Assembly (NCBI GenBank): GCA_021629085.1
Contig: JAJXRJ010000005.1
Span: 31,408 to 76,260 of the forward strand
Origin: Oscillospiraceae bacterium
GTDB taxonomy: Bacteria; Bacillota; Clostridia; UMGS1810
Direction of reading: 5' to 3'
DNA length: 44,853 nucleotides
In this document: positions 18,081 to 26,899 of the stretch, one piece after another
How positions within the stretch are numbered: the first letter of the stretch is position 1
How the letters are laid out: every line of letters begins with the position of its first letter
Program-made: the position numbers and the translations under genes
Notes under the pieces: generated by a model
Databases searched by the model: none
The model's input: only the letters and a program-made list of their open reading frames with translations
Told to the model about the DNA's origin: nothing

Positions 18081-18830
18081 GTGGAGAAAATTGCAGTGGT
18101 AACCGGCGGCACACGCGGCATTGGCCTCGCCATTACAAAAATGCTTTCAGACGAGGGCTACCGCGTGCTGGCATGCGGACGCAAAGAGGCGCCGGAAGCG
18201 CTTCTTAAAATAGAACGATGTACATTTGTGCAGTGCGACATTGCAAATGCGGACGACCGGGAAGCGCTGGCGGGGCAAGTGGAGCAATTGGGCCGGCTGG
18301 ATATTTTAGTCAACAACGCGGGCGTTGCGCCCAAAGAGCGCATGGACATTTTGCAGACCACACAGGAGAGCTTTGACAGGGTGGTTGGCACCAATTTAAA
18401 AGGAACGTTTTTTATGTGCCAGCGGTTTGCAAATGTCATGCTGGAATGTTTGCAGCACGGGCTCTCTGACTACCATCCCCGCATTGTAAATATCTCCTCC
18501 TGTTCGTCCTACACGGCGTCTGTCAACCGCGGGGAATACTGCATTTCCAAGGCAGGCATTTCCATGGTGACAAAGCTGTTTGCCGCACACCTTGCGCCAA
18601 TGGGGATTCTGGTGTTTGAGGTGCGGCCCGGCATCATCCAGACTGACATGACAAAAACGGTGCAGGCTGCATATGAAGAGCGCATTCAAAACGGCTTAAC
18701 CCCCATCAAACGCATGGGCAGGCCAGAGGACGTGGCAAATTGCGTGAAAGCGCTGTGCTCCGGGCTGATGGACTTTGCGCCCGGGCAGGCAATTGAGGCG
18801 GACGGCGGATTTCACATCAGGAGGCTTTAA
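18081..18830 (+). CDS. Short-chain dehydrogenase/reductase (SDR)
   Basis: 249 residues; start GTG 18081 behind AAAGGAGTGA, which overlaps the end of the OYE gene. Classical SDR features are all present: TGGTRGIG (8-15), D53 of the adenine pocket, NNAG (78-81), N105, S140 and Y153-x3-K157, and the PG motif RPGIIQTDM. The active site is intact, so it should be an NAD(P)-dependent alcohol/ketone oxidoreductase. The end GQAIEADGGFHIRRL is standard for 3-oxoacyl-ACP reductase-like SDRs. Its position suggests reduction or oxidation of a hydroxyl next to the bond handled by the OYE. FabG-like function in fatty acid synthesis is less likely, because no other fab gene is near. Confidence 0.9.
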   Translation: MEKIAVVTGGTRGIGLAITKMLSDEGYRVLACGRKEAPEALLKIERCTFVQCDIANADDREALAGQVEQLGRLDILVNNAGVAPKERMDILQTTQESFDRVVGTNLKGTFFMCQRFANVMLECLQHGLSDYHPRIVNISSCSSYTASVNRGEYCISKAGISMVTKLFAAHLAPMGILVFEVRPGIIQTDMTKTVQAAYEERIQNGLTPIKRMGRPEDVANCVKALCSGLMDFAPGQAIEADGGFHIRRL

Positions 18831-20629
18831 TGAACTGTTACGAATTTGATACCATTGTGATTGGCTCAGGCTGTGCAGGGCTAAACGCCGCTGACTGCTT
18901 AAAAAAAGAGGGCTGCAAGCGTTTTGCGCTGGTGACTGAGGGCATGAACATGGGCACCTCCCGCAATGCGGGCAGTGATAAGCAAACCTACTATAAACTG
19001 GGGCTTTCATCCGACTGCACAGACGGCGTGCTGGATATGGCGCAAACTTATTTTGACGGGCGGTGCACCCACGGCGATTTGGCAATGGTGGAAGCGGCCA
19101 ATTCGCCGGCGGCGTTTTTTAAGCTGGTGAATTTGGGCGTGCCCTTCCCCAAAAACGACTATGGCGAATTTGTCGGCTACCGCACCGACCACAGCGTGCA
19201 AAAACGCGCTACTTCTGCCGGCCCGCTCACTTCGCGCTATATGACCGAGGCGTTGGAAAAAGAAGTGGTACAAAGCGGTATTCCCATTTTTGACCATATG
19301 CAGATTGTAAAGCTGGTTGTAGCGGATGGCAGCATTGCAGGCGCCATTGGCCTTGATACAAACACGCACGAATTTCATGCATTTTGCGCAAGCAGCATCA
19401 TCCTCGCCACCGGCGGGCCCGCCGCAGTGTATGCCGACCGCGTTTATCCCGGAAGCCAAACCGGCATGAGCGGCATGGCCATTTTGGCGGGTGCAAAAAC
19501 CGAAAACCTCACCGAATGGCAATATGGCCTTGCATCCATAAAATTTAGATGGAACGTTTCGGGCACTTACCAGCAGGCGCTGCCGCGCTATATTTCAGTT
19601 GACCCGGACGGCACGGAGCACGCGCTTCTCACAGGGCCGGATGATTTGGGCCGGGAATTTCAAAAGGGCTATGAGTGGCCGTTTGACAGCGCAAAGGCAA
19701 CGGGTTCTTCTGCCATTGACCTTTTAGTGCACCAGGAGCGCGCAAAGGGCAGACGGGTGTTTTTGGACTACACACGCGATCCTGCGGGGCTTGATTTTGC
19801 CACGCTGCCAAAAGAAGCATACGACTATCTTTTAGCGTCGGACGCACTTCTAAAAACCCCCATTGCACGGCTTGAGCGTATGAACCCGCAGGCCATTGCG
19901 CTCTACCGCTCGCACGGCATCAACCTGTTTTTGGAGCCGCTTGAAATTGCGGTGTGCGCACAGCATTTAAACGGCGGGCTGGCGGTGGACATCCACTATG
20001 AAACCAGCATCCGCGGGCTGTATGCAGTGGGGGAAGCAGCCGGTGTGTTTGGTGTGGCAAGGCCGGGCGGTTCAGCGCTCAATTCCACCCAGGTGGGCGC
20101 CATGCGCGCCGCACAGCACATTGCAAAAAAGGCAGGCAACAGGGGTACCAATTTGAAGTTCGTCACGCAGGAGGCGGAGCGGTTTTATAAAAAAATCGCC
20201 TATGCCCCGGTTTCCAACTTAAAAAAATACACTTCCGTCTTTCCGCGTAAAATGAGTGACTTTGCAGGGTTTTTGCGGGACAGCGATGAAATCAAACAAA
20301 TATATACGCAAGTAACCGCGCTGCTAAAAGACTTTCCAAGCACCGTGCAAATTGCCAAGCCTTATGAGCTTTCGCAGTATCTAAAACTCTATGACACCTT
20401 GATTACCACACGGGAAGTGCTTTCGGCCATGCAGCTGTGGTGCGAGCACATTGGCGTGCGCGGCGGCGCAGTGCTGGCCAATCAATTTGGCGCGCCGCAA
20501 AACCACGGCTTTGACCAACAGGTAATTTGCACCAGGTGCGGTGAAGCCTATTTTGAACCGGTGCGCCCCATTCCCCAAACAGACACCTGGTTTGAGTCTA
20601 TTTGGAACAAGCAGGAGAAAGGAGAATAA
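18830..20629 (+). CDS. Fumarate reductase/succinate dehydrogenase-type flavoprotein
   Basis: 599 residues. Its ATG shares one base with the SDR stop (TAATG), so translation is probably coupled. The dinucleotide-binding loop VIGSGCAG is at residues 10-17; SIILATGGPAAVY and the late RPGGSALNSTQVGAMRAA are hallmark segments of the FAD_binding_2 fumarate-reductase flavoprotein superfamily. No signal peptide or heme motif is seen, so it is cytoplasmic and differs from secreted flavocytochromes. The C-terminus has a CTRCGEAYFEP motif with two cysteines that may bind a metal or cluster. The substrate is unknown. It could be a dehydrogenase or reductase acting on an unsaturated acid, or the electron partner of the truncated OYE. 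Confidence 0.86.
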   Translation: MNCYEFDTIVIGSGCAGLNAADCLKKEGCKRFALVTEGMNMGTSRNAGSDKQTYYKLGLSSDCTDGVLDMAQTYFDGRCTHGDLAMVEAANSPAAFFKLVNLGVPFPKNDYGEFVGYRTDHSVQKRATSAGPLTSRYMTEALEKEVVQSGIPIFDHMQIVKLVVADGSIAGAIGLDTNTHEFHAFCASSIILATGGPAAVYADRVYPGSQTGMSGMAILAGAKTENLTEWQYGLASIKFRWNVSGTYQQALPRYISVDPDGTEHALLTGPDDLGREFQKGYEWPFDSAKATGSSAIDLLVHQERAKGRRVFLDYTRDPAGLDFATLPKEAYDYLLASDALLKTPIARLERMNPQAIALYRSHGINLFLEPLEIAVCAQHLNGGLAVDIHYETSIRGLYAVGEAAGVFGVARPGGSALNSTQVGAMRAAQHIAKKAGNRGTNLKFVTQEAERFYKKIAYAPVSNLKKYTSVFPRKMSDFAGFLRDSDEIKQIYTQVTALLKDFPSTVQIAKPYELSQYLKLYDTLITTREVLSAMQLWCEHIGVRGGAVLANQFGAPQNHGFDQQVICTRCGEAYFEPVRPIPQTDTWFESIWNKQEKGE

Positions 20630-20631
20630 AC

Positions 20632-21396
20632 ATGAATCCTTGCGGACTCGTATCTGTTACATACCGGAACCTCACGCCGGCACAAGTGGTAGAAACTGCA
20701 AAAACAGCCGGCCTTTCCTACATTGAGTGGGGCGGCGATATCCACGTGCCGGCAGGAGACACAAAAACTGCTTTGCAAGTGGGCGCGCTCACCAAGGCGG
20801 CAGGGCTTGGCATCAGCTCCTACGGCTCGTATTATAAGCTTGGCGAAAATGCCGACCCTAAAACCGCATTTTTGCCGCATCTTGCTTGCGCATGCACGCT
20901 GGGCGCGCCCGTCATCCGGGTGTGGGCAGGCACAAAACCCAGCGAAGGCTGCCCGAAAGACTATGCAACCCGTGCGGCAAAGGACGCCAAAATCATTTGC
21001 GGCATGGCGGCGCAAAAATGCATTACGGTCGCACTGGAATACCATCCCAATACGCTCACCGACTGTGCGGCATCCGCACTTCGTTTCCTATCGTTGGCAG
21101 ATCATAAAAACTTAAAGCTTTACTGGCAGCCGGATTTTAAAAAGGACCAGCGCGTACTGCTGGACGAATTAGCACAAGTGATAAGCCATGTGATTTACGC
21201 GCATGTGTTTTTCTGGGATGCGGATAAAAAACGGCTCCCCCTATCGGACGGTATTGGCGTTTGGCAGGAATTTTTAAAACTCCTTTCCAACAATGCGGAC
21301 TGCTTATATTTGTTAGAATTTGTAAAAGACGACAACCCCGGCGCTCTGCCGGCGGAAGCAAATGCGCTTCGCCAAATTTTGGAGGTACAAAAATGA
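20632..21396 (+). CDS. Sugar phosphate isomerase/epimerase-type TIM barrel (AP endonuclease 2 family)
   Basis: 254 residues; ATG 20632 after GAAAGGAG. The sequence follows the PF01261 xylose-isomerase-like barrel: YIEWGGDIHV near residue 30, ISSYGSYYKLG, VIRVWAGTKP, a metal-ligand glutamate in VALEYHPNTLTD, YWQPDF, VIYAHVFFWD and LLEFVKDDNP near the C-terminus. Such proteins isomerise, epimerise or dehydrate sugars, inosose or related polyols with a divalent metal. The gene overlaps the next one by four bases. In this operon it suggests the substrate is a cyclic polyol or sugar-like molecule rather than a simple steroid or fatty acid. Confidence 0.83.
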   Translation: MNPCGLVSVTYRNLTPAQVVETAKTAGLSYIEWGGDIHVPAGDTKTALQVGALTKAAGLGISSYGSYYKLGENADPKTAFLPHLACACTLGAPVIRVWAGTKPSEGCPKDYATRAAKDAKIICGMAAQKCITVALEYHPNTLTDCAASALRFLSLADHKNLKLYWQPDFKKDQRVLLDELAQVISHVIYAHVFFWDADKKRLPLSDGIGVWQEFLKLLSNNADCLYLLEFVKDDNPGALPAEANALRQILEVQK

Positions 21397-22382
21397 AAGC
21401 ACTATTCTTATGTGAATCAAAAGAAATGTTTGACTGCGTGTATGCAAACGAAACCAAAAAGGCCATTTTAAGCGCCTATACGGGTACAGAGGATATCTTA
21501 AAAAAAGAAGACCTGCATCCTAACATGGATGCGGACGTATTGTTTACCACCTGGACATTTCCAGCGTTTTACACAGAGGAGATTAAAACCTATTTCCCAA
21601 ACCTCAAGGCCATATTTTACGGCGCGGGCAGTGTGCAAAAATTTGCCCGCCCCTTTTTAGAGCACGGCGTTGCCATCTCAAGCGCCTGGAATGCCAATGC
21701 GGTTCCGGTCATTGAATATGCGACTGCGCAAATTTTGCTTGCCAATAAAGGTTTTTTCCGTTTGTGCGGCGCGCACTCTATAGAAGCGCGCACAGTGGCA
21801 AAAAACCGGGTTGAAACCTATCCGGGCAACTTCCATACCAAGGTTGGCCTGATCGGCGTGGGTGCAATTGGCTCCGGTGTGGCAAAACAGCTGCAAGCCT
21901 ATGATTTGGACGTCTACGTGTACGACCCATTTTTGCCGGATGAACGGGCACAAAGCCTTGGCGTAACCAAAGCGGAGCTTTCCTTCCTCTTTGCAAATTG
22001 CCAGACCATTTCCAATCACATGGCCAACAATCCGCAAACCGAGGGAATGCTCAACTACGCGCTCTTTTCTAAGATGAAACCCAACGCCACCTTTATCAAT
22101 ACCGGGCGCGGGCAGCAGGTGGTGGAACCAGACCTGATCCGTGCGCTGACCGAACAGCCCGAACGGACGGCGGTTTTGGACGTCACTTACCCTGAGCCGC
22201 CGGAGGCAGACAGCCCGCTTTACCGTTTGCCAAACGTCATCTTGACACCGCACATTGCGGGCAGCACTGGGCAGGAGCGCTTCCGGCTGGGCGAAACGGC
22301 CTGCGCGGAAGGCCTGCGGTTTTTAAACGGCGAACCGCTTGCCGGTGCGGTTTCGCTTTCCATGCTTGCCACCATGGCATAA
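21393..22382 (+). CDS. D-isomer-specific 2-hydroxyacid dehydrogenase
   Basis: 329 residues; the true start is ATG 21393 (GGAGG nine nt upstream, ATGA overlap with the TIM-barrel gene). An open frame extends further upstream, but it lies inside the preceding gene. The NAD-binding loop GVGAIGSG begins at residue 155; catalytic residues are visible as R in NTGRGQQV, E in TYPEPPE and H in TPHIAGSTG. Substrate specificity is not predictable; the protein resembles phosphoglycerate-dehydrogenase-like members. As last gene of the operon it may reduce a 2-keto acid product to a hydroxyacid or the reverse, closing the redox balance of the pathway. Confidence 0.88.
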   Translation: MKALFLCESKEMFDCVYANETKKAILSAYTGTEDILKKEDLHPNMDADVLFTTWTFPAFYTEEIKTYFPNLKAIFYGAGSVQKFARPFLEHGVAISSAWNANAVPVIEYATAQILLANKGFFRLCGAHSIEARTVAKNRVETYPGNFHTKVGLIGVGAIGSGVAKQLQAYDLDVYVYDPFLPDERAQSLGVTKAELSFLFANCQTISNHMANNPQTEGMLNYALFSKMKPNATFINTGRGQQVVEPDLIRALTEQPERTAVLDVTYPEPPEADSPLYRLPNVILTPHIAGSTGQERFRLGETACAEGLRFLNGEPLAGAVSLSMLATMA

Positions 22383-22392
22383 TATGACAACG

Positions 22393-22437
22393 AAAAGAAC
22401 CACCACGCAATGATACCATGCATGGTGGTTCTTTTTT
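22393..22437. terminator. Bidirectional intrinsic terminator closing the OYE operon
   Basis: AAGAACCACCA (22395-22405) pairs with TGGTGGTTCTT (22422-22432), followed by TTTTT on the plus strand. The minus strand also has a T-rich tail (TTCTTTTCG), so it can end the convergent helicase gene too. Confidence 0.88.
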
Positions 22438-22990
22438 AGTCAAATAAGCTAAACTGTTTCCCCGTTTGCGGTGCACCTGCCGGTTCTACACACAGTGCAT
22501 TTGAAGGAATATCGGCAATAAACGACGACGGGGTGCCGCTGGAGGTGAGGATCAGCCTGTCTTTTGCACGTGTGATACCCACATAAAACAGCCTTCGCTC
22601 CTCTTCCACATCCGCCGGCCGGTTTGGCGCTTCGAGCGGAAGGGTTCCCTGGTTGACACCGTACAAAAATACGGTTGGAAATTCCAACCCCTTTGCGCCG
22701 TGCAACGTCATCAGCGTCACTGCGCCGGATGCATAGGGCGTTTTATCCACACTGCGGCAAAGGTCGCCCTCCTGCCCCAACGTCACATTGGTTAAAAAGG
22801 CCTGCATATCCCGGTCAAACACAGCCATGCGGATTAGCCGTTCCACAGCCGCTTCCTCCGTTGCCCCCACACGCTTGCTCAAGTCTTCCAAAAGCGTGCT
22901 GGGCGGCTCTTTTTTTAGCCGCTCACAAAAATCTTTGATAAGCCCTTGCCACACATCTGCCAGCGCAAGGTCGGAAAACTCCATTTGCAC
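22436..22990 (-). pseudogene. C-terminal part of PHP/UvrD helicase, separated by a frameshift
   Basis: This frame encodes the missing end of the UvrD-type helicase that starts at 25622. It contains helicase motif V (LMTLHGAKGLEF) and motif VI (EERRLFYVGITRAKDRL), which an active superfamily 1A helicase needs. The frame is open further upstream to about 23031 (residues read VWAHAFAESQ), where it joins the other frame exactly if one base is removed. The coordinates give the first in-frame ATG, but no good ribosome binding site precedes it, so it is unlikely to be made on its own. The last residues KQFSLFD are a common tail in this group. Confidence 0.75.
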
Positions 22991-25622
22991 ACCCGCCGTG
23001 CTCTGTGACTCTGCAAACGCATGTGCCCATACCTTTGGGCAAATCCCAAAATGTATTTAAAAACGCACATAAAGAGAAGATGTCGGCGCGGTTTTGCAAA
23101 AATTTGAAAAACCCAATCAGCCCCTGCACCTTTGGGTGATCCAGCGTATCGTCACGGCCTGTCACCACATAGGGGATCCCTTCGATTGCCAGGCACTTTT
23201 CCAAAAGCTTTGCCTGCCGGTGCGTGCGGTATAAGACGGCAATATCGGAAAAACTGCAAACTGTCTCGTGCTTGCGCCGCCGGGACATGGCCTGCGCGTC
23301 CAGCATATCCACGCCGCCCACCAAACGATTGATTTCTTTTGCCACAAACACTGCTTCAGAAAACTCCGTAGGCGCCGGCGCATACCGTACGGCTGCCCCA
23401 GGCGTGCGCTGGGCGCAAAGCACCCGTTTGTGCCTCCCGTTTTTTTCAATGACCGGAAGCGCACAGGAGAGCACCTGGGGCGTGGAACGATAGTTGTTCT
23501 CCAAATAAATGGTGCGAAGATTTTTAAAATCGGCACTAAGCCGGTCAAAGCAATGCGCATTGGAGCCGCGGAACCCATAGATGGACTGGTCGGGGTCGCC
23601 AATGACAAAGAGCCCTTTTCCTGCCCGGCTCCAGGCGCACACCAGCTGATACTGCGTTTCGTTGATATCCTGGAATTCATCCACCAAAAGATAGGAGCCG
23701 CTTTTTTTCGCGGCAGGAAGGCTGAGCGCGCGCAAAAGCAGGTCGTCAAAATCCAGCACGCCGGCCTGCCCCAAGGCCGCTTCATATTGTTCAAACGCCC
23801 GGACAGGCACCTGTGCAGCATCGCCCTGCATGCCGCATTTTTTACGGGACACCGCTTCTAAAAACGCCTTTGGCGCAGTTTTTAAGCCAAGCGATTTTAG
23901 AACAAGTTCTGCAAACGCCTGCGCCTGCTGCGCACTTACCAGCACTGGGTTCTCCCCCGCCTGCTTTAATTGCTCTAAACAGATGGCGTGAAAAGTGCCA
24001 ATGGTCATGGCGCGCACCGCGCGCTTGCCGCCCAGGCGCTTTTCCAGCCGCTGGCGCATCTCAGCCGCCGCCTTGTTGGTGAAGGTAACCGCCGTAATTT
24101 CAGACGGCTTTACCCCAGCCTCTTCCACAAGGTGTGCAATTTTTGCCACCAGCGTTTTGGTCTTTCCAGTTCCTGGCCCTGCAATTACTGCCACAGCGCG
24201 TTCTTTGGCCAAAACCGCAGCGGACTGCGCCTCATTGAGCGCTTCGGTATGCTTTGGCGTTTCCAAACCCCCGCCATCCGAATTTTTTTGCGGTGCTTTT
24301 GGATTGGAAGTTGTTTTTGGCACAAGCATATCGGCAAATTCCACACTGGAAAACAGGCTGGCCTGTCCGCCCAGCGCGTCCATATCCGCCTGATCCAGCA
24401 GCGTAATCACACCATACTGCCCATCAAATCCCGGTTTCCGCATCACATCTCCCGCCCGGAGCCTACGGATTCCCTCTGCAACATACGGCCCGCTTATACG
24501 TGCAATGTCCGATATCGGCGCCTCGCGCAAAATATAAAATTCCGGCCCAAGTGCATGGAGCATTTTTTCATATTGCCGGCTCACCTTCACACTTGCCGCA
24601 GAAAGGCCTGTGGAGCCTGCAATGACCTCAGGAAGCGGCACCAGGCTGGAAAACGCACACGCATTCTCAGGCACAAACCCCAATTTGCGGTCGGCAAGCT
24701 GTTCTAACCGGTGCTGCACGCCGATGGTAATTTTCCCGCCGCAAACCGGGCAACGGCCGCCATGCGCTGCCGTTTCGGATGGGGTAAAACAAACGCCACA
24801 GTTGCGGTGCCCGTCCAAATGATACTTCCCCTCTTCCGGGAAAAACTCAATGGTGCCGCCAAAGCCCGCGGACGTTCCTTCGCACAGCGCGCGCGCCAAG
24901 GCAGGGTAAGACAATTCTGCGTCAATGAGGTTGGCCTCCCGCCCGAGTTTGGACGGCGAATGCGCATCCGAATTGGACACCAGCGTGTAGCCGTCCAGCG
25001 CGGAGAGCTGCCAGTTCATGGCTGGATCAGAGGAAAGCCCGGTTTCCAACGCGTGAATGTGCGGCGTTAAATCCAAAAAGCAGTCTTTGATGGTGTCGAA
25101 TCCCGAAAATGCGCCGAACATGGAAAAATGCGGCGTCCAAATGTGCGCAGGGATAAACACTGCATCCGCACAGGTCTCCAGTGTAATTTCTAAAAGGTCA
25201 CGGCTGGAAAGGCCCAAAATGGGCCGCCCGTCTGAGTGGACATTGCCAATGGCCTCCAACCGGCGCGCAAGAAGCTCTGCCGCCGCAAGGCTGGGCAATA
25301 AAATGAGGTTGTGCACCTTGCGCACCCTGCCGTCCTGCTTATAGATGGAGCTAATCTCCCCTGTGACGACAAACCGCGGCGTCTGGCCGCTGATTGCGCC
25401 GTCTTCTTGTATTTGAAATTCAGGCTTTAACGTGTACAGCCCTTCCTCAGCGGGAACCAGCTTTTCAAACAGCTCTGCCCGCCATGCCGGATGCGTAAAG
25501 TCTCCAGTGCCAAGCAGGCCAATCCCCTTTCGCCGGGCCCACAGCTCCAAATACTCGGGCAGGCAATCTTTGCTGGTTGCTCTGGAATATTTGGAATGAA
25601 TATGTAAATCTGCAATATACAA
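22923..25622 (-). pseudogene. PHP (endonuclease Q-like) plus UvrD/Rep-type helicase, frameshifted near its C-terminus
   Basis: As written, 899 residues; the last 26 or so are out of frame. TTG 25622 is the start, about seven nt after GGGGGAGG. N-terminal PHP phosphoesterase domain (DLHIHSKYSRA at 4-14) with a four-cysteine zinc-binding segment (CGVC..CPVC near residues 275-300), as in endonuclease Q of deaminated-DNA repair. After a linker, helicase motifs I (AGPGTGKT, about 480), II (VDEFQDI, about 643), III (GDPDQSIYGFRGS) and IV (YLENNYRST) are present. Motifs V and VI lie in the other frame. The break is at CCCAAAGGT (minus strand, 23031-23039), where deleting one base restores a protein of roughly 1060 residues. 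It may be a real mutation, a sequencing or assembly error, or recoding. The rest of the gene shows no decay. Confidence 0.82.
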
Positions 25623-25717
25623 AAAAGCCTCCCCCTCTTCTTAATATGATACCACCATTCTACCATGCAGGCAGTGCATTTTCAACCAAAAAATGATAAT
25701 TTTTCGCATAAAACGCC

Positions 25718-25746
25718 TAGACTTATCAACAAGGATATTGTATAAT
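25718..25746 (+). promoter_or_regulatory. Putative promoter of acyltransferase-lyase operon
   Basis: TAGACT (25718-25723), 17 bp, TATAAT (25741-25746), 73 nt before the acyltransferase start. The -10 box is perfect and the -35 box fair. Confidence 0.65.
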
Positions 25747-25819
25747 AAACAGAAGATAGCTTACTCTAAAATTGCAAAAATAAGTGGCAAAGATGCACCA
25801 ATCACATGGAGGATAATCA

Positions 25820-26899
25820 ATGGGAACCGCAAACAAGAAAAACCGCGCCGAAATTGCACTGATGAATGTTTTGTTTTGCCTGCTTGTAATTTTTATCCAC
25901 GTCTCGTCCAACCCGATTACAAATGGTGACCGAAAAAGCTGGCAATACTTTTTTGTGTTTGCGCCATGGAAGCTTGCGGCATTTGTCGTGCAAGGGTTTA
26001 TTTTTCTAAGCGGCGTCAAGCTGTTTTTAAACCCCAAGCCGCATCTTAACTATAAGAAGTTTTATCTTGGCCGAATCAAACGGGTGGTGCTGCCCTATCT
26101 TTTATGGGTGGTCATTTACTATCTTTATTTTTGCTCGCGCAATTACTTCCCGTTTTCCGTCTCTGATTTATTTGGCTACATCCTGCGCGGCGATTTGGTA
26201 AGCCACTTTTATTTTGTCATTGTCATTGTGCAGTTTTATGCGCTCATGCCATTTTGGCGATGGCTCTTTTCAAAAACAAGCCCGGCCGTTCTGCTTCCGG
26301 CGTCGCTGGTTTTGATGCTGCTGTTTCAAAAGTGGCTGCCGCAAATGTTAGAAACCCTGTTTTTGGGCGTCTCGTTTCCATACAACGACCGGCTGTTTAC
26401 CACCTATCTGTTCTACTGGGTGGCGGGCTGCTATGTGGGGCTATACTACGAAGCGTTTACCACAATGCTAAAGGAGCGGCTAGGGAGCATTTCTGTCATA
26501 TTTGGCATTTCGCTTATCTTAAACCTCCTGTTTTCCTACCTGTCCGTCCGCCGTGCACAGCCCATGCCATGGCTGGAGCATTTGCATGTGTTTTACACCA
26601 TCAGCGCTATTTTGTTCGTATTTGCGCTTGCGTTAAAACCCGCCGGGAAACGAATCGCAAATATAGCGCTTGTGCGGGGCATCAACCGGGCCAGCTACAA
26701 TATCTATCTTTCCCACTGCCTGTTTATTTTTGCTGTGGACGAATGGATGCTCGAAAGGGGAATCCACGGCTTATTTGTCACCTATCTGATAAGAATTGCA
26801 ACCGTTTATATCGGTTCCGTCCTGTGCTGTATGCTCTATGACGGATTCAAATTTACATGCAAACGAATCTTTGCAGCGAAGGGAGACCGTCATGTATAA
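25820..26899 (+). CDS. Membrane acyltransferase (acyltransferase family 3)
   Basis: 359 residues, ATG after GGAGGATAATCA. Some ten hydrophobic helices cover nearly the whole protein. The N-terminal segment with FIHVSSNPI carries the conserved histidine of helix 1 in the acyltransferase-3 family (OatA/NodX/WecH-like), and FVVQGFIFLSGVKLF matches the second helix; SYNIYLSH near residue 295 is also typical. Members transfer acetyl or succinyl groups onto cell-wall or exported glycans. The stop overlaps the start of the heparinase-like gene by eight bases, so the two are probably translationally coupled. This links surface-glycan acylation with a uronic-acid-type lyase. Confidence 0.87.
   Translation: MGTANKKNRAEIALMNVLFCLLVIFIHVSSNPITNGDRKSWQYFFVFAPWKLAAFVVQGFIFLSGVKLFLNPKPHLNYKKFYLGRIKRVVLPYLLWVVIYYLYFCSRNYFPFSVSDLFGYILRGDLVSHFYFVIVIVQFYALMPFWRWLFSKTSPAVLLPASLVLMLLFQKWLPQMLETLFLGVSFPYNDRLFTTYLFYWVAGCYVGLYYEAFTTMLKERLGSISVIFGISLILNLLFSYLSVRRAQPMPWLEHLHVFYTISAILFVFALALKPAGKRIANIALVRGINRASYNIYLSHCLFIFAVDEWMLERGIHGLFVTYLIRIATVYIGSVLCCMLYDGFKFTCKRIFAAKGDRHV

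Noticed and set aside
21678..22253. Minus-strand 191-codon open frame antisense to the 2-hydroxyacid dehydrogenase
   Set aside because: Shadow frame; the plus-strand protein has an intact NAD site and catalytic residues.
16785..22382. Bile-acid (bai-type) or steroid reduction operon
   Set aside because: OYE and SDR would fit, but there is no CoA ligase, CoA transferase or dehydratase, and the TIM-barrel isomerase and hydroxyacid dehydrogenase point to a sugar- or polyol-like substrate.
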